Assembly: GCF_004379255.2 (NCBI RefSeq)
Contig: NC_056038.1
Location: 30,182,061-30,246,060 of the forward strand
Origin: Salvia splendens
Lineage: Eukaryota > Streptophyta > Magnoliopsida > Lamiales > Lamiaceae
Direction of reading: 5' to 3'
Length of the DNA stretch: 64,000 nucleotides
Of this stretch, positions 46,219 to 56,900 are shown one piece after another. The notes under the pieces are model-generated. The model did not search any database and was not told the origin of the DNA. It worked only from the letters and a program-made list of their open reading frames with translations. Within the stretch, counting starts at the first letter, position 1. Every line of letters begins with the position of its first letter. A program made the position numbers and the translations under genes.

Positions 46219-48301
46219 GAGTAATGCTATGGAGCCATAACGTGGCTAGCCACACAATGGCATTTTTATAAATAATTATAAAAGTCAATGCAATAAATTA
46301 ATAGTAATAGTTAGTGCTAGGATAATTTTACTTAATTACCCTTTTCTCAATTTTTTACTTTAAATTTACATTTACAACATTATCTCTCCAATTTATGCAC
46401 AACTTACGAAATAGTTTATGCACAATTTCCGTCAAATTATATGTATGCACAATTTACATCAAATTATATGTATGTTGTATTGGAAATAATCATATCATAC
46501 CTATTAACTAAGAGACATCACAATATATCATAAATAAATTGTGGTAATAAGTAGTATATATGCTTGCATATATATTTTATGATCTAGTTTAATAAGATCA
46601 ACTAATCTTAAATATAATGTTACTCCTAGCTATTCTAATTTGGTAATCAATTTTCATGAATGTGCAAAGTTATATAATTGTATTGCATATCATATAAAGT
46701 ATACTTCTATATTGTATTAGAATTGGATCATGTCTTCTAAACTGTAAATATAAGTCACATATTAATATTATAAATTATTGTGTATTTTAGATGCTACTTT
46801 ATTATGTAAAATAATTTAATTTGTTACATTGCAAAAAATAACTAATATTATATAATTATCATATTATTGCAAAAAAAACTATTATATCACATAATTCAAC
46901 TTACACACCAATAACTAAACTTGCTAATAATATTAATAATAACATATAATAGTAATAATATTGAGTTATATAGATAACATGGATAAAGTTTAAATACAAA
47001 ATACATTTAAAGGTCATTGTACTACTTATACGAGTTTGGCCGTAATGGTATATGAGCCGTAATGGTATATGAGTAGCTTTATATCATTATTATATGCTAT
47101 ATTATGATACCATTTAAAATCAATTAAACATTCTATTTTTCATCTTTTACGTGTATTTTTTTCTCTTTAGTGTCATTTATTTTTATTTTTATGTTTTTCT
47201 TTGATTTTACATTGTGGTGTCATTTAATACTTAAAAATATTTGATCCCAAATTATTAAATAAATCTAAGACCAATAAAAAATTCTTCGTTAAATTGAAGA
47301 TCAATTCAAATGTCCAATCTAATCTAATACTAGATGACGCCCAATTAAATTTAAAATCTACTCAGGATCTAAATTACTTAAATGAATGAAAATTAATTTG
47401 AATATCAAATTATACGATCGAAATAATTAATCTTTAGTTGCATTAAAGATCAATTAGAAATAAATAAAATTTAATTATAAATAGATTAAGCATATTATTA
47501 AATTATAAAATATCATACTATAGTTATATAATATAACAAAATGTTAACAGAATTATAATTATTGATAATACAATTATCATTGATAATTAATCTATAGTAT
47601 TATCACAAATGTAGGATCATACTATACATGTAAAAATTGACACTGCATATTGTGTATACATAAAAAATCTAAATGTTCAATTATAATGTCGTAATAATAT
47701 ACTATTAACTTATACATTTGTCAAATTTTATATTCATGTGATATAGTAACATTTTAAGATTAATAATGTTTTATTTTCAACCCTTGATATTATTAATTTA
47801 TATACTATAAATCGTTATTAGAATTTTTAATATTAGGGATTATTATGTTTGACATATTATAATATTTTGAGTTGTTATAAATTAATAGTCTCAATGAAAT
47901 ACAAATGACTGCATGTTATCACAATATTATTAATCAATGCAGTACTATTTAGTTATTTACTACTATGATATAAATTTTAAGATTATAATAGGTGCTACAA
48001 CTATATGGTGTAATATATTTTTAATAAATGAACAATCTGAAAAGATAGAATGAAGGATAACATTAATAAGTAAAGAAAAAAAGAGGGAGCCGATGAGTGG
48101 GGTGTCTAGATTTGATATTTTTTAGATATATTTTTTGTATAAATAGATTTGATAAGTATTTAATATATAAGGGCATATTAGTCTTTAAAAATTGCAACTC
48201 TCTAGATGCATAAATTTCATCCATTTAGCATTAAATGCACAGAAATTTTAATAATTTTTAAATATTATGGCTGGCCATAATATGGCCATTTAGCATCACC
48301 C
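46219..48301. mobile_element. Mutator-like non-autonomous element (9-bp duplication)
   Basis: The left end GAGTAATGCTATGGAGCCAT and the right end ATGGCCATTTAGCATCACCC are imperfect inverted repeats, with a further inverted match just inside (GTGGCTAGCCACA against TGGCTGGCCATAA). Both sides carry the perfect 9-bp direct repeat TTAGATTTA (46210-46218 and 48302-48310). A 9-bp duplication is characteristic of the Mutator superfamily. The 2.1-kb interior is extremely AT-rich and has no coding frame. Confidence 0.85.
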
Positions 48302-48310
48302 TTAGATTTA

Positions 48311-48497
48311 ATATCATCTCATTATTGAGCCATGTGCTTTGAAAAGAAGATCAGAGACAGAGTGTGTATCCCATCCATAAAGCCACAATTTTCTTTTCTC
48401 GCATGCTGTAAGTGGGGTGAAAAGAGAGGGTTGTATCTAATGAGTATTAGCTGTCGTGGAAAAAAAAATAGCTTATCCTCCCAGCTTCAGCCTTTAA
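48311..48497. other. Short spacer
   Basis: Unrecognised sequence between the Mutator-like and Harbinger elements. Confidence 0.4.
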
Positions 48498-50394
48498 AAG
48501 CCATCCCCCCACTGTCCCTTAAACTACTATTTGAGAGCCCAACTGTACTTTATTCCTCTATCCCTTAACTAAGGGACGGAACCTGCAACCCTCCGTCCCT
48601 TAACCGTCCCTTAACCGTCCCTTATTCCGTCCCTTAAATTACTATTTATTTAATTTCATTTTTTATTTTTTTCCAATCCAATTTAATTAAAACAAACACA
48701 CTTTATTAAAAAACACACAACATAAAAAAACACACAACATAATTTAAAATACAAATTTAAAGAAAATAAAAAAACTACTCCGCCGACTAATCATCCTCCG
48801 GAGGCGGTCGAGGTTGAGGGGGAGTCAGAAGGCCAAGTTGTGCTACCATATGCACAATTCCGTTCCACCAGGCCGCGAATTGGGCGTGTGAGAAGCGGGA
48901 AGTGTCCGCCATTGTGGCGGTCATGTACGCCACTATAAGTGTGTCCGAGCCTCCCCGCGAGCCCGATCCCGAGGCCGCCTGGCTTGATTCGCCTCGGCCC
49001 TTCCTCGCTCTAGCCGCCTTCGTCCCTTGCGGCCGACGGCGCCCACGGCTGGATCCTCCAGCATCGCCGACCGTACCCGCAAACTCCTGCGATTCAGCCT
49101 CATGTGGGCTGATGCCCTCAGCGGTGTCACCACCAGACGAGTATTGGCCACTCGCCGTATGCTTCGTGCGCTTCTAGTTTGAGCCCGAGCTGGAGCGGAA
49201 ACCGCCTGCCCACCGTTCCTCGTCCTTCACGGCCTGCCAAACATCAACAAATCTGAATTGTTGATGGGTGTCTTGGTAGTAGGCGCGCAAAGCGGACGTC
49301 AAAATGTCGGTTGTCGTGGCGCCGCTTTGGTAGCGCGCCGCTTCGGCCGAGTAGAGGTCGTAGAATTTTTTGACCTGTCGGTCGACTCGGTCAAAGTGAG
49401 AGCGGAGCATTTTATATTTGCGCTTGCGGGAGCCTTTCGGCTTTATCTGGTGGCAGACCTCGCAGACCTTTTCCCAGAAACACTTCCGGGGTTGTTGATT
49501 CTCGACGATGGGATCGTACGAGACGGTGATCCAGGCGTTGTACACAGCCAGCGTTTCGTGGTTGTTGTACGGATGCCTGCCTAGATCCTCTTCCTCTTCA
49601 TCTTATTCCTCCTCCTCCTCGTCCTTGCCCGACTGGGGTTGTACACCGCCTCGTCCACCTCCACCGCCTCGCCCACCTCCACCGCCTCGCCCTACTCCCG
49701 GCGTTGGATCAACGAGAAAATCCTCCCGGATCTGGGATAATCCCTGCGAATACCGCGGGGCGGAGGGACGGGCATATGCATCAACGTCAAAGTTGGGTGG
49801 TTGGTACCCCCGGCGTCACCGAACCCTGGGTCCCCGGCGTCGACGCACTGGAACCGCCCAGTGTGTTGATCATGGTCTCCCAATTGCCGAAGGCGTTGAG
49901 ATCCCACCCGCCGGAGCCGGAGCCGTCGTAGTTGCCTTCGCCGGACATCTTGTGATGATAGGAAATTGAGATGATAGAAGAATAGATGTGTAGTTGTGTG
50001 TAAAATGAGGATGGGTGTAGGAGTATTTATAGAGTAAAAAAATTAATTTAAAAATAAAAAAATTTAAAAAAAAAACAAAAAAACGGTATAGAGAAAAAAA
50101 ATTTAATTTTATTTTTTATTTTTTAAAAAAAAATCAAATTTTTTTTTAAAAAATATTTATTGCGTCAGCACGTGACGACGCCCACTCGCGGGCCGGCGAG
50201 TGGGCGTCACGCACGACGCCGGGTCGCGCCACGTCGCATAGGCGCGTGGCGAGACGGCCCGTCGCGTATCTCGTAACGCGGGACGCGGGACGTGTCGCGG
50301 GACGGGACGGGACGGATGCTGCAACGCGGCGCGCGACGGACCCGTCTCTCCGGGACGGGTCGCGGGACTCCGGCGCGCCGCGTAGTGGATGCTC
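48498..50394 (-). mobile_element. PIF/Harbinger element with ORF1 (TAA duplication)
   Basis: The right end (5' end of the element) reads GTAGTGGATGCTC before TAA (50395-50397); the left end reads AAGCCATCCCCCCACTG after TAA (48495-48497). The 3' subterminal region repeats CGTCCCTTAA. The 5' region is GC-rich with CGGGACGGGACGGG runs. It holds an ORF1 pseudogene on the minus strand and no transposase. The element at 8568-9382 is a deletion derivative of the same subfamily. Confidence 0.82.
48787..49948 (-). pseudogene. Harbinger ORF1 (SANT/Myb-like) pseudogene
   Basis: The ATG at 49948 begins MSGEGNYDGSGSGGWDLNAF; the frame closes after about 53 codons and continues in another frame through a Gly/Arg repeat (GRGGGGG) to a stop. 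The SANT-like core follows, with LAVYNAWITVSYDPIVENQQ, CFWEKVCEVCHQ and KMLRSHFDRVDRQVKKFYDL. A TAG at about 49174 interrupts the Ser-rich linker before the C-terminus (HTASGQYSSGGDTAEG to PPPEDD, stop at 48787). It belongs to the same protein type as the ORF1 at 36681 but to a different subfamily. Confidence 0.82.
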
Positions 50395-50397
50395 TAA

Positions 50398-52429
50398 ATA
50401 GAGCCAAAATCTTTAAGCATTCTCCCACACAACAAATTCGAACAAAAATTTAATTTCAAAGGCTCTTAAGAATCGAGAGGCCACGCAACAATTGATCAGT
50501 TGTGTTAGCGAGGCCACGCAGCAATCGATCGGTTGTGTTAGCGAGGCCATGCAGCAATCGAGGGCGAGGTGGAGCTAGAGACGGATGCCGTACAAGTATG
50601 TCGCAGCGAGATCGAGCGTGAGGCAGAGACAATTAATGGGTCGACCAAAGGAGGTGAAGCCCGTGCTGCGTAATGTGGAAGCGATAACCGCTTGCTCAAT
50701 GACACCACTTTTACCATATACATTTTGGTGTATATGCTAAGTTTTTTATAATGGGCTGGGCTTAATATGTATTTGTTGCGATAATATTTGTCCGATAATT
50801 ATTAATAGTTGTAAATCTTTTTTTTATTTATTTAACTCTATAAAATTTGAGGCTTCTCTATGTTTATAAATCGGTGCAAAACTATGTTTAGATGCATCTT
50901 AAACTAAAAGATGAGTGATTTAAGCATGAAGTTATGTATCGTAATTTAAATTCTTTTGATATGACTTAAATACATTAGATGCAATATCTTGATAAAAGAG
51001 ACCGTTAAATTGTCGTACTCTCAATGATGTATTCCTAATACGAGGCCCATATAATTAATGTGTATCGGAGTAATATAAAAAAAAATACAGTATATCATAA
51101 TTTGTTTTTTATGTATACATATAAGAATTATCTTAATTAAATTAAATTATAGTAGCGTTTAATAAACCTTTATTTTTACATTTTTACATAATATTTATTG
51201 CTCCCCAATACATGTAATCCGAAAATGAACAATAAGCGGAACACCGAATTCAATACGAGTCCATTAGATATAAGTTCTATTTGTATTGCTTTTTATTAAC
51301 CAACTTCGTGCTAACTATGGACATAAAGAAAGAACTTAAGAAAGTGAGTAAAATATGAAAGACCAAGATCAAATGTGAATAAAGTAAAAGAGAACAAGAT
51401 AAAAAGTGAGTAATAATTTACAAGTCATTTTTCATTTAAAATATAAGACTATTTTTTATGGATGGTCAGAAATTGATATGTGAGACTATCTTTTGTAGAT
51501 GAAGATAATATTTAATAAAATGGATGATTTGATAGTGAAGCTAAATCGGTCAAATGGGCTATGTAGGCCCAATCCATGTCCGTGAGGCCTGAATAATTCA
51601 ATCACGAAACTTTGAAATTGTAATCCATTTAAAGTGAGTGAATTTATTAGCGGAGTCAATATTAACTTTTATACTCTAGATATTGATCCTTTTGTGTTTT
51701 ATTAGCATTGGTTATTTAAAATCTTAAAACTATAGATATTATGTTTATATAATTATTGGGATTGTCTTTGTTAATTTAGTGTGATTCATTCGTTAGTTCT
51801 CAATTATCGAATGATTGTTGTTGTAAAATTTGAGATGATTGAGCATGTAGATATATTTATAGAGAAGTTATTTTTGGGTCTTATTAATGAATTTATATAG
51901 TTATTGCTACATATAAACTATAGATAGTATTTGAGGGTGTGATCAATTGCTAACTTTCTTAAGTTGCTAACTCTGTTAACTCATCAACGTAGTGTCTTAA
52001 AATTGTCAACACGATTATATTAAAATGTCAACACATAATTTTGTTGACATATATTGTGTTGACATTATGTGTTGATATTTTACTATGTTGACATTTTTAA
52101 TACAGTGAGTTGATGAGTTAGCAGAGTTAGCAACTTAAAAAGTTAGCAATATATAACGCCTATAGTATTTGAGTATAAATTGGTTTCCGTATATATTGAA
52201 TTTCTGATTATATATTGTAGCTGCTAATTGGATTGGATTCGACTTAATTTTATTGGTTTTTTTATATCGATTGAATTTCTAGAGCCAATATTTTCATATT
52301 TCTTTAAGGGTATAGTATTTTATATATTTTTTTTATAAAATTTTATTTATCTTTCATAAATTTAGTGCTAATATTTAAATTTGTATACTGTGAAGTTTAA
52401 GAACAGCGTCTCAATTAAAAACTTATATA
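50398..52429. other. Intergenic, no gene seen
   Basis: AT-rich with a short internal duplication near 50470-50560 (GAGGCCACGCAGCAATCGA). A region near 51940-52160 has inverted matches (GTTGCTAACTCTGTTAACTC against GAGTTAGCAGAGTTAGCAAC), suggesting a small inverted-repeat element flanked by similar ends. No coding region found. Confidence 0.4.
51950..52155. repeat. Small inverted-repeat element
   Basis: Left arm TTGCTAACTTTCTTAAGTTG and a complementary right arm CAACTTAAAAAGTTAGCAAT enclose about 200 bp, with further inverted matches inside (TGTTGACAT and ATGTCAACA types). MITE-like, class unknown. Confidence 0.6.
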
Positions 52430-52691
52430 CTTCCTTCGTATTCAAAAAATAGAAACATTTGAAATGACACGAGTTTTAATGCACAACTGGTAAAGTAAGT
52501 GAGAAGAATTGGTAAAGTAAGAGATGAGAAAAGAAAAATGAATAAAGTAAGAGAGAGGAAGAGATAAAGTAGTGAAAGTAGAGTTAGTAGATTGTGGGGT
52601 CTATGTCCTAAAATAGAAAGATTCTAAATTTTCTATTTTTAAGGAATGACCTAAAATGAAAATAGTTGTTATTTTTAATAAACAGAGGGAG
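52430..52691. mobile_element. Stowaway-type MITE
   Basis: TA-flanked, left end CTTCCTTCGTATTCAAAAAA, right end TTAATAAACAGAGGGAG. Confidence 0.7.
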
Positions 52692-53272
52692 TATATGGAA
52701 CGAACCGCGCATAGCCCGGGTGGAAAACTAGTTTTTATACTGCCCAAGATGGAAATAGTAGTAGTAGTAGTACTTGTTTTTTTTCTTACGAATCTTTACA
52801 TAGACTATGCATGATTACATGGATACAGTAGTACCACTATTTCTAAGAGCATCTTTAACGCCACGGGCCAGACCGCACTTGGGTCCCGTCCCGCTGCCCC
52901 GCGCGATGAAGGTGACGAATTTGCGGCCCAGGCCAGTCTCGGGGACTCAGTTGCGGCTCAGGGACGCGCCCGAGGTTCGGCATGGCGGGCGATGGAGCTT
53001 CCGGTTAGAGGGGATTCGGGCCGCTACTGTGCCCCAAGTTTTGAATTTTTATGCATTTGGAAGAGGAAGAAGAGGGAGGGGGAGGAAGAAGAAGGATGGG
53101 GAGGAAGAAGAAGAGGGGGGGGGGAGAGGGGCGAGATTTTTTTGCACTTTTTAAAATTTTTTAAATTTTTTTGCATTTTTTTTAATATTCTAATTTTTTT
53201 ATATTTTTTAGTTTATAATTTATTATTTTTTTATTAAAAATGAAATTCTCATGTTATAATTGCTCAACGTTT

Positions 53273-53450
53273 ATCCAAGCCCCTTGGCCTAGCGGTAAAG
53301 GGTGCTGGATACCGCGTCCATCCTGGAGGTCTCGAGTTCGAACCCTGGGTGACGTAATTTGTCTTTCCTCCTTGTTATAGGAGTTGATTTGTAATTTCCT
53401 CCTTCATATATATGATATAAATATATGAAGTTAATTTAAAAAAAAAAAAA
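53273..53450 (+). mobile_element. tRNA-derived SINE
   Basis: Flanked by a perfect 14-bp duplication ATTGCTCAACGTTT (53259-53272 and 53451-53464). The 5' part has an A box (GGCCTAGCGGTAAAGGG, 53286-53302) and a B box (GGTCTCGAGTTCGAACC, 53328-53344); the 3' end is an A-rich tail of about 14. The tRNA-like head does not fold as a complete tRNA, so it is not called a tRNA gene. Confidence 0.92.
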
Positions 53451-53796
53451 ATTGCTCAACGTTTTTAATTTTTACAAGTAATATAGGCTGGAGTAGTGAA
53501 TAATACAATTTAATAGTTGTGGTCTGAGACGGGGCCTGCAGGGTTAAAGCAGTTGTGGCCTTGGACTTAAATTTAGGCGAATGATTATGTGGAGAGGACT
53601 TGGGGTATAAATATATGAAGTTAATTTAAAAAAAAAAAAAAATTGCTCAACGTTTTTAATTTTTACAAGTAATATAGGCTGGAGTAGTGAATAATACAAT
53701 TTAATAGTTGTGGTCTGAGACGGGGCCTGCAGGGTTAAAGCAGTTGTGGCCTTGGACTTAAATTTAGGCGAATGATTATGTGGAGAGGACTTGGGG
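53416..53796 (+). repeat. 190-bp tandem duplication
   Basis: Two near-identical copies (53416-53605 and 53606-53796). Each contains the last part of the SINE, its A-tail, one 14-bp duplication and a stretch of Harbinger 3' sequence. Confidence 0.92.
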
Positions 53797-53976
53797 CCTG
53801 AATCCGGGTCGGGAAATGATGACGTAGAGAGGACTTAGGCCTGAATCCGTGTCTCAAAGTAAAGGATGCTCTAATCACTCACTCTTTTTGCTCTCTCTAA
53901 GAAGTACTCCATATTTGCGTGCACATTACTTGCAGTGTTTTTGTGAGGAGGTCCAGTAGCTAGAGAGAGAAGAGGT

Positions 53977-56900
53977 ATGGCTTATGCTGCAGTTGTTTCT
54001 CTCAAGCACACAATCCACCGCCTTCTCAATTCTTCAATTGCCTCTGCCACTCTACAATCTGCACACGTGGAGGTGAAGTCGCTACAGCAGGTTCTCAGAA
54101 AACTCGATGACAGCATCTGGAGAAGCAAGAGGTTGAACGAATTGGATGAAGAAATCAGAGAGGCAGCACAAAAATTAGAAGATTCGCTGGAATACTACGA
54201 AAAAGATCTGGAGATGGAGGAGATGGAGGAAGTGAGGCTAGAAATAGTTTCTTTCTCCGAAAATGTGAAGAGGATGAAGGAAGAGTTCATCAAAAAATTA
54301 GACACGCCTGAAGAGGATGATAGTACATCAGATTTTTCGTCAATTAGGGATTTCGGAGTAGAGATGGTTGGAATCTCCGATGAGATTAGTGGCATTAAGA
54401 AAAAGCTGGTTGGAGGTGTGAGGCCATGCGACTATGGCATTTTCTGGATTGTTGGGAGGGCTGGCAGCGGAAGAACAGTTACTGCGAGGATCATCCTTGA
54501 AGAGCTGTGCGTAGGCAAAGATAAATGTGTGGATTGTGGCGCGTGGGTGACAATAGGCCCCAAATATCAATGGAAAGATATCATTTTAGCTATTCTTCGT
54601 CAACTAGGTTATCCTTCCAATGAAATTAAGGTTTGTCTTCCCATTTTAGGTAATTTTCACTGTTGAAGTTTTTCGATTAGATCATTCAATCTGCCTTAGC
54701 TCTACACAACTTGCACAGCTGATAAATACTACTGATAATCATAATGTTAGGAAACTGATGTTTTAATTGTCAACATTCAAAAACTCATATGACATTGGAG
54801 AACGTTATATAACCGTGGTGCTCAATCCAACAACTATCCATTATTATTAATATGTATGCAGTCATTGGTCCACTTGCAAGTGGAACAAGTGTTCAGTTTT
54901 GTTTAAGCTGAGTTAATGTATAAAGACTCAATTTGCCTTAGCTCTATACAACTTCCGCTAGCTGAACTATAGTAATAATCCTCTGGAAGTGGTGTTTTCG
55001 TTGCCATGATTTGGAGCTCATATGAAGATTGCAGAATTTTGTAAACGTAATGCTAAATCCAGCAGTTATCCGCCATTATTATGCAATATAGGTTTATGTA
55101 GGTTATGGATTCATTGATCTACTAACAAGTGAAACTAATGTCGAGTTGCCTCCAAGCTTGTGATTGAATAAAGACTAAATGTGTTTGCTTTCGTCTTGAA
55201 TATCTCATTTCAGACTGGACATCCTGTGAATCCAGACCAGTCTATGGGATTAGGAGATGATGAGGAACTACTAGTTGAGCATTTGTACACGAGATTGAAG
55301 GATCGGAGATACATGATTGTTTTGGATGATGTGTGCGACACAAATATTTGGGAGTACTTGAGACGGTCATTTCCAAAGCAAGATAATGGAAGCCTACTCT
55401 TGCTCACTACCAGTTTAGAGGAAATAGCTCTGTTTTCCAACAGTTTCCATATTTCTCGTATGCCTGACTTTGATGAACATCCTATGTGGGACTTTCTTTG
55501 CCTGGTTGTTTTTGGAGGGCCATTTTGCCCGCCACAACTTGAGGAAGCTGGAAAGAATATAATCAAGAATTGCCAAGGTCTCCGTCTCGTAGTCATTAAG
55601 GTACTTCTCTTCCTTTCCAGCACCAAGAAGACACCAGAGTACTGGAACAACATAGCAGCTGACAAAGACAATCCTATTTTCATGGTTGCTGATGAAATAT
55701 CTGAGGTACTACTACTTTGCTGAAGATAACAAACTTAGTAAATGATGTACAGGAAATGCATCTTTACTTTGATACATGACTGATCGTGGCTTTTGAACTA
55801 AAACAAACCACACACTAGTTGAGCTCGAACTGCAGTCAATATTATATAGACCACAAACTTGAACTAAATTTCAATATTAAAGAAAAGGAGTGGTCAATCT
55901 CATATCTACTCTTTTAACAGGTTTGTAGATTCAAAGACGATTTTAACAATTCAGTGCCAGATGATGATCGAAGAGCTGCAACTTTTAAAATAGTGGCAAA
56001 AATGCTCAACTTCTCAAATCATGTGGAAGGGATTAAGTTGCAAATGTTCCCAAAAAGGTTACATCCAAACATGGAGATTTTTTCAATCTTTGGGATGGCA
56101 GGGATTGGTAAAACTACTCTTGTTAAGAAAATTTTCGATGACCCACTAATTCTGTGCCATTTTGATCACCATGCATGGATCACTCTTGGCCCAAATTATC
56201 AATCGGAAGAATTCTTGGTAAATATTTTGGCGAGACTATGCGTTGCTGTTGATGAAATGCATTTAAGAGAAGATGAGAAACTGGTTAAGGATTTGTGCAC
56301 AACATTATCCAATAAGAGATGCCTCATTGTGTTGGATGATTTATGGAACAAAGAACCCTTGCATTACCTGAAAAATCTATTGCCCAACATCAAGGGTGAA
56401 ATCTTCGTAACAACAAGGCTATTTGAAGTAGCAAAATGTGGAAGATCTGATATTGTTTACAAGATGCCCTTGCTAGATGAAGAAGAAAGTTGGCTTCTTT
56501 TTTGTCGGAAGGTGTTCTCCAGTGACTTATGCCCTCTTAGATTAGAAAAAATCGGAAAAAAAATCTGTAAGCACTGCGAAGGTCTTCCTCTTTTAATCCT
56601 CACAGTTGCCGACCTTCTATCCAGAGCTGAGATCAGCCTAGAGTTTTGGGAAGAGGCAGCAGAGAAAAAGAACTATGTATTCATGGAGGCTCAAGCTCTA
56701 ATGTCAAATGTGGTATCTCCGAGCTACAATTACTTGCCTCAACATTTAAAAGCCTGCTTTCTTTATATGGGAATTTTCTCTCAAAATTATGAGATCCCAA
56801 CTTCCAAACTTGTCAGAATGTGGGCGGCTGAGGGATTCCTCGAACCAAATCCATCCCAAACTTTGAAAGATTTTGCCATGGATTGTTTGGCAGAGCTTGT

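Larger units (their letters stand above)
52847..53871 (+). mobile_element. PIF/Harbinger derivative (TAA duplication) holding a SINE
   Basis: Left end GAGCATCTTTAACGCCACGG after TAA (52844-52846); right end AGTAAAGGATGCTC before TAA (53872-53874). It is the same subfamily as elements A and B (GGACCGCACCTGGGTCCC-like 5' region). It contains a tRNA-derived SINE (53273-53450) and a 190-bp tandem duplication of its 3' part. Its right end lies 105 bp upstream of the NLR start codon. Confidence 0.9.

Noticed and set aside
53277..53350. Possible tRNA gene
   Set aside because: A and B boxes are present, but no complete cloverleaf forms and the segment has an A-tail and 14-bp target duplications, so it is a SINE.
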